Source: Dimorphilus gyrociliatus (lineage: Eukaryota > Annelida > Polychaeta > Dinophilidae). Taken from it: a DNA stretch of 64,000 nt. The translations under genes were made by a program, and so were the position numbers. Below the pieces are notes generated by a model, which saw nothing but the letters and a program-made list of their open reading frames with translations, searched no databases and was not told the DNA's origin. How positions within the stretch are numbered: position 1 is the first letter of the stretch; each line of letters begins with the position of its first letter. Where the stretch lies: contig CAJFCJ010000096.1 in NCBI GenBank assembly GCA_904063045.1, forward strand, positions 1 to 64,000, given 5' to 3'. Shown here piece by piece: positions 41,301 through 52,700 of the stretch.

Positions 41301-44300
41301 TTGGTTATCTGTTGAAAACGCCCAAATATTAAAAAAAAAACTGGTAAACAATGTGGAAAAATATAAAATGTGTCTATAAATTAATTTAAAATTTGTGAAT
41401 ATTTAAATTAGAATAAAAAGGTTAAGGCGTTTTCAACATCTTTATTCCTTCTTTGGGCATCTAAAATTTTTTCATACATAAGAGTTTCATCACTTTGATC
41501 GAAGCAGTTTCTCTCATTATTTAAAAACATTTCATTTTTTATACATTGTTTGCCATCTTGACAAAATCTTTCCTCGTTTCCGCACTCATTGAATTCTGTA
41601 TGATTGATAAAACATTTGTTATTAATTCGAAACAAAAATAATAATAGAGTGACACAACTGCAATTTTCTTCATCAGATGAATCTGAACAGTCATTGATTC
41701 TATTACAAACAACAATGGCAGAAACTTGCTGATCTCCCGAATTGCATTGAAATTTCTTATAAATTGCATTTGAACAAAACTTCTCATCGTCTCCACCCAA
41801 ACAATCGACAAAACCATCGCAAAGAAGTGCTGAATTAATCAGATACTCGTGACCTTGACAAACGTAACAATTGTGACATGTATCATTGTTAATGATATCA
41901 ATTCGTATAGTCGAATAAGAGTTCCGTCTTTCTGTTTAATCAATGAAAACAAATTGACACAACCCAATGGAAATTAAAAAAAAATACTTGGAATATAATG
42001 ACAAAATGCTACGTGATATAATGTATGATCACATTGCGTAATGTCAAATGATAGATGACTCTGACTGTCCTACAAAACAGAAAAAAAGGTGATTGAACTC
42101 TGTTATATGTTTAACTTGTTGAAAATAGTTCATAGACTGGTTATCTGTCTGTTTACAAATTTCTACCAGTTTTTTTCAATTGTATCAAGAGAAGGAAACC
42201 TGATAATAATTATGGAATAAACAATATTTTTGTTTTGGATTAATTTGCTTTTTTCTGTAAAATTCTTTTTGTAGATTTTGATAGATAACATTTTCAGTTG
42301 ATTTTGTTTGAAAGAGTGGCAAGTTTAATGTAAATCCACTTGATGTTGTAAACATTGTTTGATTTCTTACATTAACCATCTCTTTAACATCTGTAACCGG
42401 AAGTAGTTTTATAACAATAATAATTGAAAATATTTTAGCGTTCTTACTAAAAACCAGCTTGAAAATAATAATATTAAACAGTGTGTTAAAAAATTCTAAT
42501 ATAAGTTTCTTTTCAAAAGTTGGAAAATCTGTTAGAGTGAAATTAGTATCTTGGCATTTTTTCTCTATTGTGGAAATTAGATATTCCTGAGCAGGTATTG
42601 TTTTATAACAAATATCAAAAATAGAGATGAATGTGTCATTTGGACATTTTTCAATATATTCATTTGAACATTCAAGATCAGTCTGGACTTGAATCAAGTC
42701 ATCTCTGTTCATTTTTTAAGTAAAAAGAAATGATTGGTGGGATCTAATAGAAAGAGGAGGAAAATGTCAAAAGATATTGATATCCTTGACTTTTGACCTC
42801 CCTAATTTTTCCGCTTCTACCTACATGTGATGTTTAATTGTACAGAAATTAATATTAGTATTATTTGGACAAATAAAAGTTTCAAAAGTGGACTTGACAT
42901 TGTTAGTATTAATAATATTTGAGGTTGCATGAATAAATCCAAATTCAGAGCATATTTTTGATTGAGCTGAATAATGTAAATATCCAAAATTCGACCAATT
43001 TCCTTCAAAAAAAATGTAGACCTCTCCAGATATTCTCTCTGTAAAATTATTAGTTTCCGGATAGATTTCATTATCATTGTCAGTAATCATTTTGATTTCT
43101 ACAAAATGCAAAGAATATCTTCGTATTTTCTTTTAAAAATTATTCAAATTCTTACTTATTTCAATTTCTTGATATTCTATTTCTTGTTGGATTTTTTTAC
43201 ATGTTGGACGTATTAAACCAATATTTTGTCCTTTACGATTTTGAGTAATAATACAAGTAACATTCTTTGAATTGACTTCATTTTCAATCTTATTGCAATT
43301 TAACACTGGAAAACTGTTGTTCAACTGACAATAGAGTATAATTGTTAATTAATTAGGTTAAAATAAATGTTATGAATCTCATCTAGGCCTACATATTCAA
43401 TAGGTAAAGAAGTGTAATTATACCAGCTATTAGTTTTATTAAAAGTTTGGCAAAATATATTGCTAACTAATTCAAAATTGGAAAAAATGAATGGTAAAAA
43501 CGTTCCAAAAGTTTTTGAATCTATATAGAAATTTCCTTTTTCCTTTCCAAATATATTTTCAACAGAATAGAAGTAAGAGTTTTTTTCTTCATTGCTAAAT
43601 TTCTTTATTTTAAAATCTGTAATAAAAAAATAGACAAAAAAATTCAAAAATTGGTGTTAAAATAAAAAAAGAAAAAAAAAGTTTTCTTTTTACCATTTAA
43701 TTCATCAAAAAAACATTCAATTGTTGTTCGATTTTCAATATTATTTTTATGAATGCCAAGGTCATTATTGAATTGTAAATTAAAATTTGATAATGAGCAT
43801 AATTCCTCTCTACCAATACTCTTCTGGCTGGATTGTAATAGAGAATTTTTTGAATTATTCCTCAAATAAAGCCTATACAATGGAAATCTTGATGTCCGAT
43901 TATCAGCAATGGAAAATATATCTTTACAAATTTATAAGTTTTAAAGTTAAAAAAAAACAAACAAAACAAACAAACAATTTGAAGTTTTTTTAAAACATTT
44001 AATTAATAGTTTGTCAAATGATGTCGAATTTTCGAATTCTCTATATAAAAATAAACAGTTAGTATATAGGCCTATAATATGTTAACATATTCTAGAGCTT
44101 ATTACATTCCGTTCAATGTATTATCCTGGTTTGAAAAAACGCCAATTGGAGAAAAGTATGGCGTTACTCTTAAACAATTAACAATTGAATGTAAATCGTC
44201 ATAACCGAAATGATTACATAATTTATTGGAAAGTGTAACAGCTATATTTGAATATTTTACAAAGTAAATGTTCTTATCAAATTTCCTTTTGGCGGTTATA

Positions 44301-45587
44301 GTTATTAAATCGTAATTATTTGTTGTCTTATGAATGGAATGGAACCAGTCTATTTTGCTATGATTTTTTCCAAATTCTCTACACTCTACATTGACACAAA
44401 CTGGATCATCTCGAAAGGAATACATTTTAGGATAACAATTTTCAATACCATTGTCATTTGCTGTATTACAATTTTCAAATACCATATTAATCTTAAAAAT
44501 TTGTGGATACAAAATTAATTTTGGTGTCTTTTATGTTGAGTTATAAGTTACCTCCTCTTTAGGGTTAGAATTGCATTTATGAACATGCAAAGTGTTTGAA
44601 ACTAATAAACAAGCTGATTTGCAAGCCAATCGACTATCGACTTCAGCAAAGCACATAGTGTAAATATCTAAATTTTTTGATCTAAAACTAGTTTCAATAT
44701 ATCTGAAATTATTGATATAAACTTCCTTTTTAAATATATTTAAATCTAGAAAAAAAGATTATTCAAAATAAACTGGTAGATAAATTAATAGAAAAAAATG
44801 AACATTTTACCATTTAATTCTCTGTATGTGCATCGAGTTTGTTGGCCTTGCTTTTTTCGAATTTTTAACTTTCCATTTTTGTTCCGAATTAATATTGAAG
44901 AATTGACAGTTTTTTTCTCAATATATTCCAAAGTTTGAGTCATTTGTTCTAGTAAGTTGAATTCACTTTTTCTACAATATTCCTTTCGTCTATCACGAAC
45001 ATTGCCAACTTTATAAATGTTTTGTTGATACTTAAAAAATAAAAGATTTAAATGTTCACTTTCTCTTATAGTAAGAAAATCTAAAAACAGAATTTTTTAA
45101 TTTAATAAAAAATGGTTTTTGAAAAAACAAAAAAAAGAAACAAACAATTCCTTTTCCTTTTGAAACATTTCAATAATAATTTAGTATGACATTGATATAT
45201 CCATTTTCTGTTTATAATAAAGTATTAACACAAAAAGAGAACATTTAAAAAATTTGCTCTTTTTCTCTCTTACAATTTACAAGTTGATTCGTCAATCTTT
45301 ATGCATTTTCTTTCTCTAATATAATTACTTTCCGATATGAAAGATATAAACGAATCATAACCAAAAAAATCACATAAGTGATTTGTAATATTGTAATTAT
45401 GGATTACAGACGAAACGTCATAAACTTTAAACTTTCCAACCATTAATTTAACATTTCCTTGTACATAACTTTTACTGTATTTAGTGATATCCAACACCAA
45501 TCGTTTATGAAAACATTCACTGAATACAGTATGGAAAATATTTAAGAAGATAAAAAAGATTATTATTCTGCTGTTGAAATAAACCAT
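38382..45587 (-). CDS. Receptor B: SRCR-like/LDLa/LRR rhodopsin-type 7TM receptor with kinase-like C-tail
   Basis: Same plan as receptor A on the opposite strand. ATG at 45587, signal peptide (NSRIIIFFIFLNIFHTVFS). SRCR-like modules: LCDFFGYDSFISF (45587-45270), LCNHFGYDDLHSI (44512-44102) and KICSEFGFIHAT (43111-42815). Paired modules: CTYRELNGK near 44820 and CFFDELNGK near 43690. C-type-lectin-like half: CPNDTFISIFDICY (42700-42400). LDLa repeats: CNRINDCSDSSDEENC near 41670, ICDGINHCPLGDDELDC near 40900 and ICDGIIDCLGG near 40730. LRRs lead into TM1-4 (to 39529; TERYESFIN at the DRY site), TM5-6 (39500-39160) and TM7 (39105-38943, LPLNSIVQE). Tail exons to 38382 encode LCSKSIFFALNRLHQ and LSLDSLYLD, the kinase-like stub. 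LDLa and LRR exons at 40112-40993 are shared with A. No disabling mutation was found. Confidence 0.75.
40112..40993 (-). repeat. 882-bp tract shared with 29999-30880 (inverted)
   Basis: Partner of the tract in receptor A; coordinates map by subtraction from 70992. It includes the intron 40888-40816. Outside it, A and B differ clearly in both DNA and protein. Confidence 0.9.
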
Positions 45588-46405
45588 AATTTTGCAGTAT
45601 ACAAAAAAACCTGCAATGAAAAAACAATTTTTAAAACAAAAATTAGCATTAAAAATTTCAAATATCAAATTTTTTAAAAATTTGTATAAAATTTTTTTTT
45701 TTGTAAAGAAGATTTTGGGAAATTGAAACTTGAGATAAAGAGTTGGATTTTTAAACTAATTAGATTTATCCCACTCTCTCTCTCTCTCTCTAAAAATATC
45801 TTTCACAACAAGTCTGTTTTATTAAATAAGAGAAATTGACTGAATTTAGTAAAAATGTGAGTTGTAATCAATGTGATTTCCTCCAGTTGTTTATTGTGAA
45901 CAGATTTGAATTTCAATAATTAAAAAATATATTTTTATATCATTTCACAAGATTTATTGACGCATAGGACATATTAAAACTTAGTTTTTTGTATTGGAAT
46001 GTCTCTATCAGTAATTTTGTGAAGTGAGCATTATTAGATATTTTGTTATACAAGAACACCTTTCCAAAATCAATATCATCTACATTAATGAATCCTTTAT
46101 TTTTGTTCAAAAGCTAGACGTAAATGAACACACTATTCAATCATTGATAAATAATTACATATTGAATAGAACTTTTTTAGGATAATGCACTGATTGTATT
46201 AAGACAAATGTTGAATTGTTCTAAATTAGAAAAGTAATGTATATGGACAACATTGACTAGTTTTGTTCTTTTGTTTTTTTGTCAATTAGATATAAAATAT
46301 CCAAGCCATTATTAACTTATTCAAAAGAGCGTCTATATCATCCAAAACAAAAAAAGATCCTTCACTTGGTTTGTTTTTTCTCATATACAATAATTTAAGT
46401 AAAGG
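45588..46405. other. Upstream region of receptor B
   Basis: No gene. A CT microsatellite lies near 45773-45792. The sequence should contain the promoter of receptor B. Confidence 0.4.
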
Positions 46406-47302
46406 ATGAAAACTGTAAAAGGATTTTTAGATAGCGAAACACCAAATAAAAAGATAGAAATGAAAGACAAGGGAAATATTATATTAGGCTATAGTGCTAA
46501 TCAAAGTCTTGATTTTATACCTCCAAAGTAGAATACAAATACAAATATTGAAGCAGATATTAAAATATGCATGAATATTTGTAACTATTATCCAGAATGC
46601 AAGTATGTCAAAATAATAAAACACAAATCTCTTTTATAAAGCTACTCTTCCTCTTCTTTCTATAGGACTATTGATTTTGAACCTCTCACATTGACATGTT
46701 TGATGAAAAGTGTCTATTCTGGAAAGATAGCTCAAAACTGGGACCGGTGGAAAACGGCCATAAATGAAATATTTGAAAGTTAGATTTCAGCCTGGGAAAT
46801 GGTTAGGAGGAATAAGATAACTGTTGATATGTTCTTAGGAGGGTCCCATCTAAGGGTTAGGGGTATTCAAAAAGGTTAGGCAAAAACAAGGGCTGGGTTT
46901 GGGTTAGGGTAAAACCATAGATTTATGGCCGTTTTCTACCGCATCCCTCAAAACTGTTTCATTGATAGTAAAAACCTCAGAGAGTAAAGCATTACTATTA
47001 TTTTTTTGAGATTATTGTTTTCTAATTTTTCTCCTTCTCTTCTCTACTTTAACAGTTGTAAATTTTCAAAAATATCCAAGTACAGTATCTGCAACTGCTC
47101 CATACACTTCTGCAATATGGGGATCTGATAACAAAAGTGTGATCAGCATTGAAGAATGTTTTAGAGTTTGTTCTACTGAAATTCTTTGCAGCAATGGCAC
47201 CTGCTTCAATTCCCCATTTTTCTTTAGAAATCTGTGTATTGAAAATACTTGGACAAATGGATCTTTTTCAATTATAAATGTACCATCAGAATTCAATATT
47301 TA
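46406..47302 (+). pseudogene. PAN/apple gene, broken by a stop and a MITE
   Basis: The frame from 46406 reads MKTVKGFLDSE and GNIILGYSANQSLDFIPPK, then meets TAG (about 46530), then continues in frame with ADIKICMNICNYYPECK, the first half of a PAN domain. After a short intron the second half reads TIDFEPLTLTCLMKSVYSG, where MITE copy 3 interrupts it (46740-46946). The last exon (47056-47302) is another PAN half: SVISIEECFRVCSTEILCSN. The intron position after the PECK motif is the same as in the PAN gene at 13874. No clear signal peptide is present. Stop codon plus insertion make this a pseudogene. Confidence 0.65.
46740..46946 (+). mobile_element. MITE copy 3, inside the PAN pseudogene
   Basis: 207 bp, starting GGGACCGGTGGAAAACGGCC and ending GGCCGTTTTCTACCGCATCC, with a perfect 9-bp target duplication CTCAAAACT at 46731-46739 and 46947-46955. 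Best preserved copy: its two ends pair over about 26 bp. Confidence 0.95.
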
Positions 47303-48090
47303 GCTTTAGACAAAAGGAACATTTATCATATAGCCAGTTGAACCTAACCTTTACCCAACTATAACACTTCATATTTGGTCAGATCCATGAATGGCCTATA
47401 CACTTTAGGAAAGACAAAGAGAAACAAAGAAATTAATAAGTATACCTTTGTTTTTATTGACATGAAAAAGCTCATTTGAATATAAATGGCCTATGTTCCA
47501 AATAATTATCACCTATTAAAACGGAATTCCAGATGTTGATGATGCTATAAAACCTACAAAAGAAAATACAATAACATTTGGCCAAACATAGATTTGGATA
47601 GACATCCTTAAGGTTCATCTTAAGTACTAGTTAAGGTTTGGCCAAGTTATAATTTAATTAAACCTCCTAAATGTTGAACCTTGCAACATCCTGTTACTAA
47701 AGATAAATATGAACTAGACAGTTTGACAACTGTAATGTGATGATTGGATATCAGAGGCAATGATAATTAATCATGTATTTTTTTTGAAGGCTTTATCAGT
47801 TTTCTCTATGAAGTATTATTTTCTACCAGTTTTCTTAGAAGACTTTCTTCTAATAAAATCTTTCTAATAAGATAATATTATTCTGGTTAATGAAACTTTG
47901 GGAGAAGGTAATTTAACAGAAAAAAATCAGGTGAAACATCAATATTTATATCACTCTATTTAATAACTCTTTAATTTTTTCAGTTAAGATTATCATTTGA
48001 CTTTGAAAATAATGTAACTGACTCTTCTTTTGTTGATGAACAAAGTGCTGACTAAGAAACAAGAGTAGACATATGGCATGAGTATCTTTA
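47303..48090. other. Intergenic with a dispersed repeat
   Basis: No gene. It contains the second copy of the dispersed repeat seen at 22566-22665, at 47608-47708. Confidence 0.4.
47608..47708 (+). repeat. Dispersed repeat, partner at 22566-22665
   Basis: Shares AGTTAAGGTTTGGCCAAGTT and CCTAAATGTTGAACCTTG with the other copy. Same orientation. No terminal structure found. Confidence 0.75.
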
Positions 48091-48099
48091 GATCAAACC

Positions 48100-48805
48100 A
48101 AAGAATTGAGTTTCAGTGATCTAAATATGGGAAATGGATTAGTAGAGATTTATAATGGACTCGTCCAAACGAATGTACAACTATTGGATAACTCTTGAAA
48201 AATTGTTCTAAAATTGAAATTTGTGAATTTAAGTCCAATCAAAATGCTGCCTTTGGTATATCCGATATTTGTATTGAACTAACCCAATCAACAAGCACTT
48301 TAAAAAGTCTTAACTTTTCAGAGTGTGACCCAATTGAAAATGAATGTACACAACATACAAAGATGCTCTACAATAGAAACACTTAAATTAGGATATAATA
48401 GTTAGATGGGAAATGGACTTTTAAAGATTTTTAGCCAACTGACTATAAACCATCAAATACACTAAATATTCTGATTCTTAATCAATGTAACCTAACTAGT
48501 TTTGAATGTAAAAGTATTAAAAAAAGACTGTAAAATTGTCCTAAATTTGAAAAATTAAATATTAGCTGGAATAATAATATTCAAGATGGAATTTCAGATA
48601 TTTGCACTGGACTTTTAAACTGTTCAAGTTGGTTGAAATATTTAAATTTTACTTTTTTTGTCTAAGTAACATTAAAAGTGAATTTATTGAAAATATGCTG
48701 AGTAAATGCTCAAAACTGGAAAAATTCAACATAAGTGATAATTCTGAAAAGGGAAATGGATTCTTTGACATTTGTAATGGACTCGTTAAATCATTATTAC
48801 CTTGA
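48100..48805 (+). pseudogene. LRR gene remnant of the 57-residue RNI family
   Basis: Short in-frame islands carry the same repeat as the TRIM-LRR gene: MKNCSKIEICEFKSNQN, GISDICIELTQSTSTLKSLN and, further on, MLSKCSKLEKFNISDNSEKG with NGFFDICNGLVKS. Between them are stops and frame changes (for example near 48386, 48410 and 48530). At least four degraded repeats can be followed. No N-terminal domain is seen. This is a dead member of the local LRR family. Confidence 0.7.
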
Positions 48806-49214
48806 AATATGTGTATTTTAGCCATTGGTATCATTCGAAATACCTTGAAAACTGGTAATAAATTGAAAATTGAATTTTGAAAAAAACACAATCCCACACG
48901 GACTAAGTCATAGATTTTGTAAAATTTTATTATTTTCAAAACTCAAAAATGATTTCCCCTTTTGAAGCTTTTAAAAAATGTTTAGAAAAATATTTAACTC
49001 TTACCAGTGTACTGCTCAGGTACATGTATAAGTTGCGTAAAATAATAGAGTTCAAGCATGTAAAATATAACCAAAGTGGTACACCAGTTTTTACAGTAAA
49101 ATAAATAGGCTTATAATAGTCATTTTCTTTGTTTTTGACAATCTACAGAGAAGAAGGAGAAAGAAGAATATTGTTTTCTCACAACAAGTGAGAAAAAATT
49201 TCTAGCTAAGGTAA

Positions 49215-49375
49215 TTGATCATATGGAGATGTCTTTGTTTCCAAAAGTTAATCAGTTTACAAAGAAACAATTAGGACTAACAATGAAGGTTGGCATAATA
49301 GGTTGAATAAGAATGTATATGCTAAAGGCTCCTTATACATATTAATTGATAAGTTAAAAAGAGAAATTTAGGAAA
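49215..49375 (+). pseudogene. MULE transposase remnant (C-terminal motif)
   Basis: A short stretch reads FTKKQLGLTMK in one frame, and in another TIRTNNEGWHNRLNKN with a frame change, followed by LYILIDKLKREI. This is the RTNNDxEGWHNRLN motif and following helix of MULE transposases, also found at 34450-34495 and 60810-60930. Nothing else of the transposase is present. Confidence 0.55.
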
Positions 49376-49792
49376 ATTATAGACTTGTAGGGCTATTGAC
49401 TGATGATCTATTAGTTCAAACAGGTCAGGGAAAACACATCTCTGGAAAAAGTCGTCCCTATTTTGGGAAAACTGTCCCCTTTTCCAAAAGCAGCCTTTTT
49501 CACTTTTGAACAGAAATGAAAAGAAAACATGTAAATATAGTTTATGTAAAATGAAAAACTTTGTTTTTTAACTTGGCCACACCTAAGGAAAGCTAATTGA
49601 GTTATAACTTGGCCACTTTATAAGAGGGCTAATTGAATTAAAAGTGGGCCACACTTATAACTTGGTCGAAACTTAAAAAGGGTAATTAAATTATAACTCC
49701 ATCAACCTCAAAACTTAATAATCAATCTTTTTTTAAACATTTTACTATATTACTGTATTAAATAAATAGAGAGAATAGCCTCTTTAAATTTC
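49376..49792. other. Intergenic after receptor C
   Basis: No gene. Near 49575-49690 are three loose copies of a TTATAACTTGGCCA motif, weakly related to the dispersed repeat at 22566. Confidence 0.4.
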
Positions 49793-52700
49793 TCACATTT
49801 TCTCGTATTGTGCTTTCTTTCTTAAAAATGTTCTTACAACTCCTCCAAAATGATAAATATCTTTTCTGTCAGACTTTGTTATATTCTCTTTGAATCGAGT
49901 TATAGATAAAATGAATTTCTCACTTTTCTATTATGTCAAAAAAAATAATATAAGTATATTGGGGCTAGCATAAAAATTTAAAAGCATTAATTTACATTTT
50001 GATAGATTAAATCTGTAGAAAGGTCAAGGTCAAAACATAGATTAATTGCATGAATAACATTTAGAGATTGTGCAATATTTAATATACATTTAACAAATGT
50101 ATAGTTACAGAAGAAGTCGTTCGAAAACTCAATTTTTGAATTGTGATGAGGAAGTTGCTTATCAAAAAAGTACTTTTTATAATCATTTAGGAAAAAAGTT
50201 ATTACTATAAAATTTTGAAAGAAAAAATACAAAAAAAAGAAACATAGAATTGTTTTTAACAATAATTAATTTACATTTGTTTGTAGCCTCAGATTTTACT
50301 GATTGAATTAATTGAGATCTGTTTAAATGAAATTTTTTCAAAAATATTTGAAAATTTAACATTCAACTATGAAAATTTCAATGACCTCTCTTCTAAACTT
50401 CTTTTTAAAGATCTTTTTCTAGATCGTAAAATGTATCCAAAAATGAATATGATAGGATTAAGAAGTGAATTTAATGGCAAAATGAGTATAACTATCATGC
50501 TGTAAACATCATCTTTAATTTCCAATTTTATTATCTGGGCTAAAATTCCTTTGGAAAAAAAATAAAGCAAGGATACAGTAGAAAAATGGTGAGATTTGGA
50601 GAAAATTAGAGTCTAGAAGATTAAATTTAGGGAAAAAAGTCTAGTGTTTCTAGGGTCATAGGTTTAGGATAGAGTTCTCTCCCTTTATTTTAAATTAGCA
50701 AATTTACCCAAAAAAGAAAATGGAAACCATACAAGAATACTTGAAAATATTATAATTAAGACATTTCTATTTAATTTTCTACTTCTATTTGCAGTTTTAA
50801 CCAGTTTAGCCGACTGAAAAATTACTTTTATTAAATGAAAATATAGAATACTCATAGCTAAAGAGAATATTGGTATTAAAAGTCCAAAGATGAAGAATGA
50901 ATAAATCCAAGCCAACTTGTTTGCTGTTGATCTTATATGAACATTAAAGCAAATTGGAGTAAACTCCTTATGAAAAAAACCGAAATATTACAAACAAAGA
51001 TTAGGAAAAATAGTTTACCTCTTTAACTGCAAATTGTGCTAGAGTGGTTGCTAAGCAAAGTGCTATTGTTACTATTGATATTATTTTTGAGTATTTAACA
51101 AAAATTGATTTAGTAAATGGATTAACAACAGCTTGGTGTCTATCACAAGTGATTAATAGGCTACAGATTGTTGATGATTGAAGGGAAAACGTCATAATTT
51201 TCCCCAAGATCTGACAAACTCCACCAGTTCTCCATTGATCATCATTCTGTAGATAAATTCCTTTGAAATAGATATCAACAGAGGCAACCATCAATATATA
51301 TGATGACGTCAGCAAATCGCTAATTGCCAACAGAATATGAAAATTTTGTTTAAATCTAGTCACAATAGCAACAGAAATTGTAATGATATTGGCAGAAAAA
51401 CCAATTAAACCATAAATCCATAAAACAATTCTAATATAATTTGAACTAATTAAATTTGAACATGTCCGAAAATATGCCGTTGATGGATAACAAATGATGT
51501 TATCACTTAAATATTTCCAACTTAGGCAACACAATGAAAAACTTGTTCCAACAATAATTTCAATATTATTTAAGCCTTTAATCAAATTAACCAAATTTTT
51601 TGATGGTAAAATTGTATTATTTAAATAAAGTTTTGTCAATAAATTCAAATTTTTAAACACATTTTCCTCAATGTTTTTTATCTTACAATTCATCATTTTA
51701 AATTCAAATAATTTTGGTAAAATATTAAAAACGTCTTGTTGCATTATTGTAATTTTTGTATAAGAAATATCCAAATATCTTAACTGATAGCATTTTAAAG
51801 ATTTTAAAAATTTAATGGAATCTATTGAATTATTTGATAAATATAAATGTTGTAATAATTTTAGAGGTGTCACGTGATCATTGATGGTTTTATTGCTAAG
51901 GGCATTATTTTTTATAGAGAGATAAATTAGATTTGGAAATTTTTCCCAAGGATATATTAAACTTTTTTGTTGATTTTCAATTTTGAATATTGAAGTAGTA
52001 GTAGACATTTTAAAAGATTTTATCGGAATTGATCCAAATATTGCTATACTTTGAAAATTTTCACCCAATTCAATCAGTTCTTTTATCTCGTATTTATTAA
52101 ATGTTTCATTTGATAAAAATCTACAGGATATACTACTAGACAATTTAGATATTTTTAGGCAATTTTTGACAGATATATTTGAATTTGAACACAACAATTC
52201 ATCACTTCCGTATTGGCAATTGATGATATTATCACAAACTTTGTTGGGTAAAATATATAAAGTTTCATTTTGACATTTGAAAAAATGTTTTGGTTGGAAA
52301 TTATCTTTAGGAATTTTAAAATTAAATTTGAATTTAAAGAAAAAATTGGTGATAAAAAATCAATTCTACCACAATTAAGTTCATCATCATGATTATAACA
52401 ATGAAATATTCCATCACAAACTTGTTCAATCGATATACAATAATTTTCTCTTTGGCAAAGGTATTCTCCATATGAACATATGACTTCTGGGCAAGGTTTA
52501 CTTTGTAGAAATAAATTAGATATTGGTAATTTTTGAGAAGTTTCTTTATAGAAACAAGTTGAATGCTTTAAAGTGCTATTATTGTTATTGGTTTCAGTTA
52601 TCTCATCTATATAACCACAATCATTTTTTCCATCCTTTATTAAAGAATTTGAAATGCAGTTGGTTGAACATCTGAATTGATGTTCCTCATTACATCCTAT

